NCBI RefSeq assembly: GCF_018812025.1
Contig: NC_063054.1
Location: 25,796,142-25,860,141, forward strand
Direction of reading: 5' to 3'
DNA: 64,000 nt
Source of the DNA: Megalobrama amblycephala
Lineage: Eukaryota; Chordata; Actinopteri; Cypriniformes; Xenocyprididae
A program made the position numbers and the translations under genes. Positions 10,231 to 25,200 of the stretch are shown piece after piece. Each line of letters begins with the position of its first letter. Position 1 is the first letter of the stretch. The notes under the pieces are model-generated. The model was not told the origin of the DNA and made no database searches. It saw nothing but the letters and a program-made list of their open reading frames with translations.

Positions 10231-13200
10231 AAAGTAACTAGTAACGAGCTACTCGAGTAAGATTTTTATTGGATACTTTTTTACTCTTACTCAAGTAACT
10301 ATTAGGATTATTACTTTCACTTTTACTTTGAGTAAATATTTCTATAAGTACTTGTACTTTTACTTGAGTACAGTTTTTGGATACTCTACCCACCTCTGAT
10401 ACTGTGCATGCGTGTAATTTTTCAAGAGAATGAAAAGTACATTAGTCAAGTTTTGTTGAACATCGGTGAGTGTGATAATATAAAACATATGTTTATGACT
10501 TAATTCAAAATACAAAAAGTTTATTGTGCTTTGCCAAATACACCATAACAGATTAATAGCATACAAAATACTGTACATAATACTGTACATAAGAAATGCC
10601 AAAATGAACATAATATTTTGTACACAGATCAAACTAATGTTCAGAAATAGTTCTACAAATTTCTTTTTCTATATTAATGTTATTCAAAAAGCAATATAGT
10701 TGTTATTTACTTTTTTTTTTTCAAAGATTGGAAACAATTAATTATTTGTAAAACTATCAAACATTTATTTGTTTCATAAATAATCCAAGGACAGCTTATT
10801 TAGTTTCTAAACAATGTGATATAAAGATAAAAAAAAAAAAAAAATGACGTAATCAAACTACAGCGAGAGCAAACAAGCGACTCCTTTTGAATCGCTCTCG
10901 CGGTTGTCGAATCTCAATCTCGTTCTCGAGTAGAATCGGTTGCAATGGTTTTCGGATCATCAGTACACAACCGAGAACCTCTTCTTTCGGACGTGTCCGA
11001 TTTGAGAACTGATGAGCTGATGATAGTACGCAATCAGCGTGTGATCCGAAGCTACAGAACAGTAATGACTGTCACAGCACCGATTAACTAGGACAACTGA
11101 TGCTATGAGAGGACTAGAATGAGGGGCCAATCTGGCGAAACATAAGTTTATTTAATTACAAATAAATCGTAATGTAAGAGGATCATGGTTTCTGCACTGA
11201 TGAAGACTAATTTATTCACTTTATAACTGTAAAACTTCATTTGCACATCACTGTCTGTATATGTGTTTGGATGCTTTAGATGCAAAACTAAATTGCCAGA
11301 AATGTTTCAGATTATAATAATGTTTTAGTTGACTGATGTTATGATTACTGACTTTATATATTTGATTTGAATGTGTTAAGTGTTTTTTTTTTATCCCGGC
11401 CTGCAATGACATCATTACGTCGGAGCGTAAAAGAACCAGTGAACTGTTTTTTTTCAACAGGTTTATTGAATCAAACTGTCCGAAAGAACCGGTTCGTGGA
11501 AAAGAACCGAACTTCCCATCACTATATTATAGAGTTGCGAGCTTGGGGCGGGGAGCGCAAGCATTTAAAGGGGACACGCACAGAATCGCCACATTTTTAA
11601 TTATGCCCCAAAATAGGCAGTTAAAAAATTTAATAAAAAAAATATCTATGGGGTATTTGAGCTGAAACTTCACAGACACATTCAGGGGACACCTTAGACT
11701 CTACATCTTGTGAAAAAGGGTTCACCTTTAAAGACAAACAGCAGGGGATTTATTAGGCTGCTGTCACTTTAAGACCTGCTGCACATGACGCGGATCTGAT
11801 ATCCTGCACATTTTCTCACAACTCTTTTCATTTAACCCTTCATTTAAATGTGCTTGCGAAGATACTCGACAAAAGGGGCATTTTGGCATAATTTTGTGTT
11901 TTCGTCCATGCTGAAGTTCTAAAGCAGCTTTCTGTCGCACGAGTCATGTGTCACACAGACAGGAGATTCATAGACAGCACACGCCAGTACTGCACTGCAT
12001 TCTTATTTTGTCTTGTCACACTTGAATGGTTTATAAACATTTGCATGAATAAGAGTGTGATTATATATTGTAACCCAAGCGAAAGAATGACAGAAAAAAA
12101 GGATTGTGTGTTAATTGTGTTAAATATTTTTAAATATTGTTAAACTGAAAAAAATAATCCCATGCATTAAACATGTTCATTTTGACAGCACTAATAATGG
12201 CATAAAATTAAAAAGTACCAACAGGGGTTCAAATACAAGGGACAATAAACAAATTTAAGAAGCTAATTTAAAATTAATTAATTAAATAAGATAAAACAGG
12301 AAACAATAACACCAGGTTTATAAATATGTGATTGCATGCACATTTCTGCTCTCTCCTATGTGATTTGTTAGTCGTTGTGTAATATTCTTGAAATTGGGCT
12401 ACATCTTGCCTAAAAATTATTCTAATAAGTCTAAGTTATTTGTTATATTTAATAAATATCTCAGACCCTTTTGACCCACTTTTGCATTTCATAGCTGCTG
12501 CAAGTAGTATCTGGAGTGATTCGATTTTCTTTCTTTCATACCCTCAGGTATTGTCCCTAAAATAGCCACATCATGCTCAAAAGGAATATCAGCATTAAAC
12601 AGATCTCTGAGCACTCTATAGAGCACACTCTGAGCATCTTTTCAAAATGGTTTTAACTTAACTTTGGGCAAGACCAGATAATGTGAGTATGGTTACCTAA
12701 TTGTACCCCACAATCTCTCTAACAGACTAGAATAAGTCTGTAATATTACCACTTTTTAAAACCTAATTTAGATGGTATAAATTTGTAGAGAAAACATAGA
12801 GAAAATTTTTAACAAGGGAAGTAAGGTCAGGGGCAGTTGACGGGGCCTTTTCTCTATGTTTAACCAGTGTGTATCGTGTTAATCTTCAACCATGATTCAA
12901 TTGGTTTAAGCTGAGCTGCCCAGTAATAATATTTGAAATTTGGAAGACTCACTTCTTCATCAGTCTTCATAAGCTGTAGGGTTTTGTACTTAATATTTAG
13001 CCACTACCATACCCAAAACACATTTAGAAATCCATTCTCTAACTTGATGAATGCACTTTTGGGGATTTCTACAAGCAACACCTGTGGGCCACTAATATTC
13101 ACTTAATATTCTGTGTATGCTGTCACCATCATTTAATATAAGATCCCTGTATACACGCCTGACATAATGTTGGGTCCTTGCCTTCCTTATGGATGACCGT

Positions 13201-16200
13201 TTTCATAAAGAGACGATTTTCATTAAAATTCAAACTGTACTCACTGTACTCTAAATGACCCAAAGAATGTAAAGAAGGGCTTGTGACAATAGGCCAAATT
13301 GATCAAAAGTTATGTCTTTTCATATATAGTTTAATTACTAGGTATGTTCACCAAACCTCTCAGGTCCCTATTATTACTTGTAAATACAAAGCAAAGCATT
13401 ACAGCTTTTAGGGAGTATTATTACTCCCTGTAAGTGATTCCTGTTAAATTGTTAGGTGTTATAAATGGTAAATGGACCACTTACTTTCAAAATAAAAGTT
13501 TCCTGCGTTCTCTTATCCATCACCAACAGCACCTGCACAAAAAACAAACATCTAAATAAAGGAATCGGACAATGTTTAAACAAAAACACTTTTTTTTTTT
13601 TTTTTTTTTTTTTTAAAGAACAGTGTTATATAACGCCACCCTCTAACCATCTTTTTGTCTAGGGAGTTATATTTACAGGATCACTGAATCACTGTAGCCT
13701 ATAGATAGAAAAGTAAAAACAAATGAATTAAAGATGCAAATATCAATTTTCCCGGGCAGTATGCAAGTTCATTGACAAACAGTTAATGTGCACAAGCTTG
13801 CTTGTTTCAAGTCTCTCATCACAGTGCTAAGCTGTGACACACCTTTTGGAAGAGTTAAAAAGACATAGATCCTTGTCATGATAACAGTAGCAACAGAGAA
13901 AATATAGCTGCAAGGGGTGATGGTGATCCCAACCACTACGGTGCCATCACCACCAAGAATGTGTGCGCTTCAGAGGCGAATAGGCTATATTACGCCTATA
14001 TATTATAAAGGCTCATTATGATTTAGTATTCTACTCAGCATATAAGTAAATAAATTAATAAAAACGTGTGATTAGTTGACTAATGGCTTAAAAGAATGAT
14101 TAACAGTCGACTAAAAAAAAAAAAAATCTTATTTAGGGGCAGCCCTAGATGTACAAAACGTATATGAACATTGATCATACCTCTGCATGACGTGAGGTTC
14201 TTTATCTTGCAGTTTTTTACTTTTTCTTTCTACTGTCCAATGAAGATTTTGAAAGAAAATGGGCTGGGTGTCCACTGATGCTATAGTAACAAATGCAACT
14301 TTCAGTTTTGAGCGGTTTGACTCAAGACTGTAGCGTTATTGTGAAAGAGTTATCATCTGCTCATGTAATCAGTGGCTGTCCTGAGGAGAGATCTAACATG
14401 AGCTTTTAGAAAAAATGTCAATAAAAGTTCTGGATGAAACGTAGAGCAAGCACAATCCAGTGAAAGGCAGTAAAGAGTGCAGTGCATGTCTGTGAGAGAG
14501 CTGAGAGGGTGCAATCGACGCAGCTCAACGTCTCCATTAATTTGCACATGTAATAATTTAGTTTATATATTTTCAAGCAATTCATTCAATTCAATTTCAA
14601 ACTGCAATTCATTCGATTCAACATTTAAAATTTATTATTGACCAAAACAAATTTTTTCAATTCAAAAAAACCCTTGTTTCAAGTTTGATGCATTTGGATA
14701 GGCAGGATTTGTAATCGGTGCATCAAGAAAACAAGTAAATCATTACACCCCATACAACAGTATAGGGTGTAACACATTCAGTGTATATTTATAAAAAAAA
14801 ATATATGAAAGGATGTTACCTTATAAAAGGAGTCCTCGAAAGGAAGGGAGCAACAGTTTTAAGCGTGTGGATTTGTCATCCTGTTTGATCGATACAAGAA
14901 CCCCACACCGAATTTCAATAATCAGCCTATCAAATAACCATTATTTAATATATAATATTTTATTCCCACTATTAAATACCCAGCACTTAAATATTAAAGG
15001 CCCATTTTTATGCGAAACAAATGGGAAACGGGGAAACAAATAAAGTGAAGTATATTTGCACTTAAGGCCCTGATATACTTATGTTCTTTTTCGTTCTTCA
15101 CTTAAGTAAAAAAGTTTGAAATACCCGAGCTGCGGTATTCTGTTAGCGAACACCCTGGCACTGCTAGAAGTGCTGTTTAGATGAATAAATAAATGTGTGC
15201 TGCCTACTTTCCTCTCAATAATAAAATAAACAAAACAAAAATGATAGTGGTTTGAAAACAGCAGTTAAGAAAGCATCAGATCATAACGATTTGTGTATGA
15301 TTGCACAAGCCTTGCAATTTGGCAGTCAAGTCGTGTCATGCTGATTTATATAGCACTTCATACAATAGATCGCTTTAAAGGAAAGCAGCTTTACAGTATT
15401 AAACATGAACAACAGTATCAGTAGCCCCTTTCACATATACAGTTTTTACTGGTAAATTACTGGTAAGAGATCATGTGTGAACAGGACCTTTTTCAAAAAT
15501 ACTGGTAAATCGGTTCTGGCAATTTACCAGTAGGGAAGTTGTAACATTACCAGTAAATTACCATTATGATGCTGTGTGTAAAAGCAGAATAAAGATTACC
15601 GGTATGAGCACATACAAAGTCAGAACACGCTGACGTAAAAAGCTTTTGGCCAATCATAAAGTTCTCATGGAGATGACGTGATGACGCTGCTTTTTAATAG
15701 TTTTACTATGTAATTATACGCTAGATGGACATCTTTGACCGTTGCGCCAGGTCTCTCAGCTTTTTCAGCGTGTCACGCTCAAGACACTGCCTTCTTTTCC
15801 ATTCATCAGTGCTGTGGCTCTGCAGTTGCAAACTATTATGCACATCTTGTGTTTTTAACAAGTGTGCTGTACAAGTCTAGAAAAGTGAAGCCAAAACGTT
15901 TCAATCGCCCCCAGGTGGCTGGATGCAGTAAAGGTCATAAATCCCGCCCTCTCCATGTAATCTAATCAAGCTGATGCAAGTTCAAGTGTTTGTTTTTAAA
16001 TAAGATTGTTTTTTGTAAGTTATTTGATGCTATAAAAACGGGGGTGTGACGTCATGTTTGACAGCTGAGATTGAAAGAAGTAGTCACTGAGGCACCAAAA
16101 GACTTTTTTTCTGGATTTTTGGGAGGAGATAGGAGCTTTAACTTTAATTTCTACATTTCCATAACTGTTTATTTCATGCTAAAATAAGTTGTTCTGCAAT

Positions 16201-19200
16201 AAACTGTACTAACCGGCTCCACTTCACACTCACCACTGCACAGACTCGGGCTCCGTGATTCACTACTGCACAGACTACAATGGAAGACAGTGAAGGTGCA
16301 TCGTCCATCTTTTTTACAGTCTATGGTTTTTAAGAGCAAAAATTAGTTCTGTTTGATCGTCCCATTATGCCTGTCACTCAGATGTCAAAAAATTTTTGCA
16401 AATTGAACAGACCTAACTAAAGAAACTAAAGCGCTTCTCTTTTCAAGATCATTTCCAATGACTAACATCACAGAATTTACCAGTATTTTGGTGCTGTGTG
16501 TGAATGGTCTCTTAACGGTAAAAAGCCAGAACACTGTTGTTTGTGTGAACAGCATATTTGTGTATTTACCGGTAAATTCGTTCTGGTAATTTTACAATTT
16601 TCCAGATTGCTGTGTGAAAGGGGCTAGTGTCTCTTTCAATTAGAATTACAACTTCAATTTAAAGCAGTTCTCCAGTGTGTTCATGTTTTTACTAATGTCT
16701 GACCTTGACTGACTGAACAAAAGAAATGTACTGGAAATGATTTTACATCAAAAGTGGCAAAGCCACAGAGCACACCTTCCTAGCCATAGAACCATTGGTA
16801 GTTAGTTTTTTTCTTTCTTTTTTTCTTTTTTTTTTTTTTTATAGAAAGTTCAAGTTGACAAGCTGTTTCGAACTCTAGCAAGCCATATGAATTTCTAGTA
16901 AGCATTATTCTCTCCTATCCTCTTTCTCCTCTATTGTTTTTGTTACTTACTACCAAAACAAAATCAGCAACAACCGGAAACTATTCACGACATTCTCCTC
17001 TCAACTCTATCCCTCTCCACCTCCTCCCATCCTTCTCTGACTGATGATGACTCTACAAGCTATTCTATCAATTAGGTGGCAACCATCACCAACCAGTTCT
17101 CTGCACCACCACTTGCACTCACAGCCATCCTCCACCATCACACATTCCACACCTCTTTTCCTTCTTTTCCCTCACAGAGAACAAGGTCTTCAAAAGTTCT
17201 CTGTGCCAGCCGTCCTACCACCTGTTCCCACCTTACACAGCAGATATCACCAACATATATCCACTCTGTCCCACATCAACACATCCCTTACTACTGGAAA
17301 ATTTTCCACCAAATTTAAGGAAGATCAGGTAACCCCACTGCTCAAAAAGCCAACACTCAATCCGAAAGTATTTGAAAACTACAGGCTCTTCTTCTTCCTC
17401 CTTTTGTCAAAAAAATCTTTAAAGAGTTGTTTAATCAGCTCTCTGATCAAACAGAGACAGAGACCGGACTGAGCATTTTCACCCATATTTCAACATTGGG
17501 CTGGTCGTACATTTTCGCACTTTACAACATCAGGGGCCTCATTTATAACCGTTGCGTACACACAAAACTTGCCCTGAAAGAGGTGTACGCCACTTCCTAT
17601 GCGAAAGATGGGATTTATAAAAACAAACTTCATGGTAAAATTTGCGCACATGCACGCAAACCCTGACCCATGCGTACAAACTCTTTTACTAGAGTGAGAA
17701 AAGTAATAAAGTAAACAATTTTGATAAAAAGTTTTGATATACACATTTACATTAATATTACACTTTCATTATTGGCGATAAGCACTAAAATTACTTAAAG
17801 TCATTACGCAGAAGTTAAACAAAAAATGATATGAATTTAGATAGTGGATGTGCTACTTTTGATCACTTTTCCCGTGGCACGCTGTTTTAATGACAGCGAG
17901 GAGTGCTAGGCGCACAATAATTCCTCTTTAAACTAAACTGCAGATCTCATGGTATGACAAAACATTTTAGTGAGAACGATGATCAGTGATGCACACTTAC
18001 TTTGATATTATGGAAGACACTGCTGGATTCGGTGGTTGAATGGTCCATTGCCCAGTTTGAATAGGTCCAATGATAATAGCTTACCGTACAACCGCAGCTG
18101 CACAGAGGTGTTGATGTCGTGTGAAGGCATCTTCAAACAATTATGAAAAATACAACTGTATTTGAAGGATACAACTTGAAGAAAAAAGCAAGATTTGCAC
18201 GTTTCCTTTTTAATATACTTTGTCAGTGACGTGCTGAGTCACAAAATTGTATTTACACTGCAACAGGCCTATCTGTTTCCAATAGAAATAGCCAATAAAC
18301 ATCCTAAAACATATGTTCACCTTATCAGCAAAACTGTATAAATTTGATTTGAATTGTTTAAAACAATTAAATACTATTTGGCCAGTGGAAATGAATGAAT
18401 CAATTCTATTCTAAAAACTGTATCTTAGAAGTATTTTATACAATTTTGTTTCTATGGATATTTTGATATATTTATTCTAAAACATAAGGATATTGGATGA
18501 TTTTAGCAATGTTATTATTATGGCAAAAATGGCACTTTAAATAGTCCGTATCTAATATTTTCCAGTGTCTTGTACCTTTGGCAGTGTTAACCATGGTGTT
18601 ACATGGATGGGAATATGCATGGAAATAATATGCAGATGAGGTTATGCATAGTAAAACTAAGCGTTGTAAGTTCCATATATGGTGATTTTGGGAAGAAGAC
18701 ACGGTGGAGATGTACGTACGCTGACTGCGAGGTATCTTCTGCTAACTGTGATTTATAAAGGGATTTTGTGCAGATTCTGGTGTACGCATGCTTTTATAAA
18801 TCTGAAAAACATGCGTACGCAGAATCTAGCTTTTGTGCGCAAGTACACTTTTAGGATGAAATCTACGGAAAGTTTTATAAATAAGGCCCCAGGAAAATCA
18901 GATCCTAGTATGCAGCACAACTTCTTGTCCAAGCTCATAATTTCAAGACTGGAATACTGCAATACTCAACAGGCAGGCCCTCCAGTCTGTGCAACTAAGC
19001 CCCTGAAGATTATCCAGAATGAGGCAGCACATCTGGTTAGGGTTGGGTATCGAGAACCGGTTACATTTTAGAACCAGTTCCAAATTTCCAAGAACCGGGG
19101 ATTAGATAAAACGTGTGCATTTCGATTCTGCTTTACGATTACTGTGTTCTCATTATAAGCTCTACGACATGAAAGAGTATCCGCACACTGTTTTGAGTGC

Positions 19201-22200
19201 CGTGACATGCACACATATGAAGTGCGATCACAGAGAGTTCTGGCACGGTTCTGGCCCGAGTTCCCAGCCTGTGTCCTTTCTTGAACCGTTCCACACATTT
19301 CCACTGTTCTGGGCAGAAACTGACTTTCTTTCATGACTCCTTGTGCTCGAACGGACCAACAAACACAAAATGACATCAATATATCTTCGTAAACACAGTC
19401 GGTTTTGTCTTAAATGAACGTAAACAGGTGAGAAAGAAAAGATATGTATAACAGTATTTTGGATCCGTGTTCAGTCTTGAAGTGACCACAACCTAATGCT
19501 GCCTGTCATTAATGTTAAACAAACAACAAACACTGATCTTGATTGAATATCTTTTGTAACTTTAATCTATATTTTATTTATGAAAAGAAAACTATGCAGT
19601 GTTTTACATTTGATTTCAATTTCTGTTCAGTTGTATTTATGCAATTGCCAATTTATTTGTTTGTTCCTACTGTATTTTATTACTCAATGTTTCCTTTTTT
19701 TAACAATGTAATGTTTGAAATTTATATTAGTATAGTTGTTTTTGCAACCAGACAGTCAGACCACACAGTAGCCAAAGAGAACCCACTTCACACCACTCCT
19801 GATCTCAGTCCACTGGCTCCCAGTTGTGGCCAAATTTAAGGTTTATTGCTGGCTTTCAGAACTGCCACTGGAAAAGGACCTCCCTTCCTAAATTCACTCC
19901 TACAAGTGTATCCTGCCTCTCGGCAGCTACAGTCACTGAATGAGCAATGCCTGGTTCCTTCTTGAGGCAAAAAGTCCACTGAATGAGCTGCCAACCTCCA
20001 CTCAAACTGCTGAGACCATCACATCTTTCAAGAAACCGCTGAAGACACACCTCTGCTGCAAGAACGTAACCACACCACACCCTTAAACCAATGCACTTAC
20101 ACAAAAAAAACTGCTCCTCTGCATTTCTCCTCTTTACTAACTTGCTTATTTATCTAGGTTGTCAAATTACTATTTATTACTACAAGCACAGAAATCCTCA
20201 CCCTGGACTTTGCATTCCTCCTCATACTCTATCCATGTCGTTTTCAATAACTCACTGAAGAATTATCCATGAATGAAGCCCACCAAATGAACAACACCAC
20301 ATTCCAGAGATCACAGAGATTCCCCACTGAACCATAGTGAGCCTAAAAATGAACCATGGTGCTAAACTGGAGGAGGAGACCGCTCTCCCATGCCTGCTTA
20401 ATCTCAAACCAGGGTTTGTATTAACAGCAGATTAATAAAGGAGACCCTCCTTTGTTCCACAAACTTTTAAGACCAGATGGCTAAGTAACACCTTGACCGT
20501 AATGCGTAAATCCACAACCTTATCAGGAAACTGAGACTTGCTACGCATTACAAAGAGTTTCTCATAAACCAGCAGAAAATTCAATGAATTCACTCTCTTT
20601 AACAGAAATAGTCTGAAAATCCCTGCCAATGATATGAATTAATCACCAGTAGGTGCCTTATGTACAGTATCTCACAGAAGTAAGTACATCCCTCACATTT
20701 TTGTAAATATTTTATTATCTTTTCATGTGACAATACTGAAGAAATCACACTTTGCTACAATGTAAAGTAGTGAGTGTACAGCTTGTAAAACAGTGTAAAT
20801 TTACTGTGCCCTCAAAATAACTCAACACACAGCCATTAATGTCTAAACCGCTGGCCACAAACGTGAGTACACCCTAAGTGAAAATGTCCAAATTGGGCCA
20901 CCATTATTTTCCAGCACTGCCTTAACCCTCTTGGGCATTGAGTTTACCACAGCTTCACAGGTTGCCACTTGAGTCCTCTTCTACTCCATGACATCACAGA
21001 GCTGGTGAATGTTAGAGACCTTGCGCTCCTCCATCTTCCGTTTGTCTTCAGCAAACTGTTTGCGGGCTTTCTTGTGCATCATCTTTAGAAGAGGCTTCCT
21101 TCTGGGACGACAGCCATGCGGACCAATTTGATGCAGTGTGCGGCATATGGTCTAAGCCAGTGGTTCTCAACCTTTTTTCCTAGTGGGCCGCACAATGGTC
21201 CAAGTGCAAGTCTCACGGGCCACATATAATTTACATATGATGTCACCAATTCAAACCAATCATATTTGATGTTATGGTTTTAGCAGATAATACTATTATT
21301 ATATCTAGATGTTGCACACAATAAATAAATAAAAACTAACTTAATGACATTAGCTTTACAATAATAATCAGATAGTAATGCTCAATGAACATACACAAAC
21401 TGTATATGCAATCACTTTAAGTTGCTATTTAATTCTGTATGACTGTATGACTCTCTTCAACAGCATCACAATAGTCACCAAACAATCACACAAACCAAAC
21501 GCCTTAAGCAAATTTTTACTCAGCTCTTTTTACAAACAACACTGAGCGCATTGTAATTACAATCTCTGATGATATCAAGCATTCTGTCATGTCGCAATCC
21601 CTCGAGCAGCAGCGGATCAGCGAGTGCACGCAGAGTTGGGCTCATTCCATTTGATTTAAAATACAAGTACATCAAACAAACACATCGAACTCACAGTTCA
21701 GTCTTTTGAAATTGTTAACAGCAAACTGATTATTCCATTCTTCTTACCTTTACTGTGTTCCTTCATTATATGTTCCACATTTAGTTTTTCTCCTCTAACA
21801 ACAAATTTGACCATTTTGACCCTAAATTTACAAAAATAATGGCTAGGTTTGAATTTGAATCCTACGGTTTGATTTCTGCCAAAGCGCATGCTTGTAAGTG
21901 TTCGTTAATAAATAATAAATGCTCACCAAAATGATTTTATATGACAAATAAAGCATTATAGCTCACATCTGTTTAATTCACTTTAATTTTAAATTTAAAA
22001 ACAAAAATAAATTGTAATGCTATAATTTATTTTTTAAATTGTGGTCAGCATATCGCGGGCCACATTTACATTCATGACGGGTCGCAGGTTGAGAACCATT
22101 GGTCTGAGCACTGACAGGCTGACCCCCCACCCCTTCAACCTCTGCAGCAATTCTGGCAGCACTCATACGTCTATTTCCCAAACACCACCTCTGGATATGA

Positions 22201-25200
22201 TGCTATACATGTGCACTCAACTTTTTTGGTCGACCGTGGCGAGGCCTGTTCTGAGTGGAACCTGTCCTGTTAAACCGCTGTATGGTCTTGGCCACCGTGC
22301 TGCAGCTCAGTTTCAGGGTCTTGGCAATCTTCTTATAGCCTATGCCATCTTTATGTAAAACAACAATTCTTTTTTTCAGATCCTTAGAGAGTTCTTTGCC
22401 ATGAGGTGCCATGTTGAACTTCCAGTGACCAGTATCAGAGAGTGATAACACCAAATTTAACACACCTGCTCCCCATTCACAACTGAGACATTGTAACACT
22501 AACGAGTCACATGACACCGGGAGAGAAAATGGCTAATTGGGCCCAATTTGGACATTTTCTCTTAGGGGTGTACTCACTTTTTTGGCCAGCAGTTTAGACA
22601 TTAATGGCTGTGTGTTGAGTTATTTTGAGGTGACAGCAAATTTACACTGTTATAGAAGCTGTACACTCACTACTTTACATTGTAGCAAAGTGTCATTTCT
22701 CCAGTGTTGTCATATGAAAAGATATAATAAAATATTTAGAAAAATGTGAGGGGTGTACTCACTTCTGTAAGATACTGTATATCCTATGTATCATGTGTGT
22801 TTTATATAACCTGTGTAGTTCTTCCTAGATCTGAAACATTATAGCCAATTCACATGTTTTTCTACCTCCATTAGAGGAATTAATCACCAGAATTAGCCTT
22901 AGACATATCGTATGTATCATGTGTTTTTATATATAACCTGTGGAAATAGACGTATGTAGACGTATCTTTTTGTGTTTTAAACACTTGCAGCTAAATTCTT
23001 ATGAAGCCTACCCCAATTATGGGAAGTATACACTATTTGGTATCTGTGTGATGGGTGAATGATTTCCAGTATTTAGATGCAAAGTAGATTTGTATAGGAT
23101 GCACCACATTTAAACAATGAAAGTTGATTTCTTAAAGTGCTGACTAAAACTCTCAAAAGTTTGGGCGCAAGTGACGATGGGGACATTATGCTAATTGCAT
23201 GCAAGAACAGGAGACCTTGGCGTAGGACCCGCCCAAAACCATATCTGATTGGTGGAAACACTCGGAAGGATGGGTCAGATGGACATGGTTATAAAAAAAA
23301 AAAAATAAAAAAAATGACAAGCAGTCAGGCTTTGATTTTTTCTCTTGGCTTTTTCTTTGATTCGTGCTGACTTCTACCATCGCCCTGCCTGCATGTTATA
23401 CCTTTTCAAGAGCTCACTCAAAGCTCATCAACTCTTCTGCTTTCAGCAACTCATTGAGATGCAGAGAAACTTTGTTGCACAGCAACGCGTAATCCGGCAA
23501 CTGACACACGAGGCTCCCCCCTGCAAAGCCAACTATCCATTCACCGTCGAGTGCTGTCCTGTCCCTCAGAACTCAATGACTGACCAGCAACTACATCATG
23601 TAGTATGTTAACTCTCTCAGGTTGCAGTCAAAAACAGCATTTAACGCTAGACATTTGGGGCATTCATCCTCTGTTAACAATATCATAATTTCCTGTCATT
23701 GTGTGAATGAATGTGTGTGTGTGTGTGTGTGTTTTTGTTAGATTAGTTTGTGTGTATTAGAGTAGTTCAGTAAAGTCTTGTTGATTTTTCACATATACAA
23801 GTGTCTTGTGCTGTGTGCCTTAAACTATTTTGTTACCTTGCTCATAATCAGTGATGACTTTATGATATTATTACCGTTAGTCACGGGATAATATTCTGTC
23901 CAGAACTGGTAAAATACTCTAACCTAAACTTATCGGTGGACGAATAGTTGATAAAGCGTTAAAAATTAATTCTGAATCTTTTTACATACTAATTCGGTTC
24001 TTATTCACTGTAATTCAATCACCTTTGAGTTATATTGATCCAAGTTCCCTTACATCACCATCAAGGTAATTGTATTAAAGCTTGTTCATTTCTGATTCAA
24101 CTTCGCCCTGATAATTGTCACATATACCATTATATACAATATAACTGCCACACTTAGATAAGAGCTTGTGAAGATTGTGATGTGTACCTTATCAATAACA
24201 CCCAGAACTCTGTAGTGCTTCAGCTCATCAGTGTAAGTCTGCTCTGACCATGAGCCACCACAGCACTGCGAGCCCAATGCCTGAAGAGAAACCAAACAAA
24301 GATACACATGAAGGAAACAAATATTGCACACATGTTTTTCTGTTGCCATACATATAAAAGAACACTGATGTCAATTTCTGCTGGAGATGCATTGAAATAA
24401 AAATTCTTGCCCAAAAATGACATTTCTGGACTCACCTGAAGCCAAACCCAGAAATGCTAACTTTACATTAGTCTTTAAAATGTACACATCACACATGTAC
24501 ACTTTTCAAAACTGTGACGAGCAGGGCGGGCGAGAGCCGTGAGGGAACGGCGCGAGGCCAGTGACGCGAGTGATAATGAGCATCACCTGCGAGGCGCGCC
24601 GGCCTCGAGTCTCTCACGGAGGAGCTCCGGAGGCATAAAAGGAGGAGCGACATCAGTGAAGGACGAGAGAGGACCAGGCCTGGACTTTATTTTACGTTTT
24701 ATTATGTTTGTGTGTTTTATTACTTTCGTTTTGTTCTTTGTTTATTTTGAATTAAAGTTACGTTGAATGTTCGCTGGTTCCCGCCTCCTTCTTCCCGTAT
24801 CTACTAACCGTGTTACAAAAACATTTCACAAAATTAAGCCTGTAAGGTTTTTTAAAAATAAAATAAAAAATTCTGTAGTTTAAGCCTTTATAAATCCTGA
24901 TTTGTTTCTCACTTTCTATAGGATCAAATATGCATGTGCATTTTATTAATGAGATCTCAGGTTTCATTGTGAAGGTGAAAGGTCAGACACACACTGACCC
25001 TGCTTTGAGTGGAGCTTTGGCCCATGCTGTCCTTGAGCTGTGCAGAAATTAGCTCAGCACGCATCAGATATTCTGCCGTCTTTCTCTTCACAGCCTCCCT
25101 TCTGCTGGGGCTCGCCTCTCCTGAAATATGCAATAAATACACATCCAATAAACACTATGGGTGTGAACCTTTAGGATATTAAATTACTTTTATAATACTT

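Larger units (their letters stand above)
8658..11524. mobile_element. Outer hAT element, 2867 bp, perfect 8-bp TSD
   Basis: Ends are TAGTGATGTCCGCGAACGAA and, inverted, TAGTGATGGGAAGTTCGGTT. TATTATAG flanks it at 8650-8657 and 11525-11532. It carries a ~110-bp internal direct repeat and a second hAT (9121-10398). There is no transposase ORF, so it is non-autonomous. The subterminal GAACCGGTT-like motifs are typical of a widespread fish family (recollection). Confidence 0.8.
20665..22777 (-). mobile_element. Tc1-like element with ~200-bp inverted repeats, defective
   Basis: Inverted ends CAGTATCTCACAGAAGTAAG and CAGTATCTTACAGAAGTGAG, flanked by TA. The arms extend to about 20905 and from about 22540. 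A transposase remnant on the minus strand is interrupted by a hAT at 21158-22101 and lacks its catalytic core. Confidence 0.85.

Noticed and set aside
22785..24080. Full-length endogenous retrovirus
   Set aside because: No gag, pol or env motif is present; at most a solo LTR.
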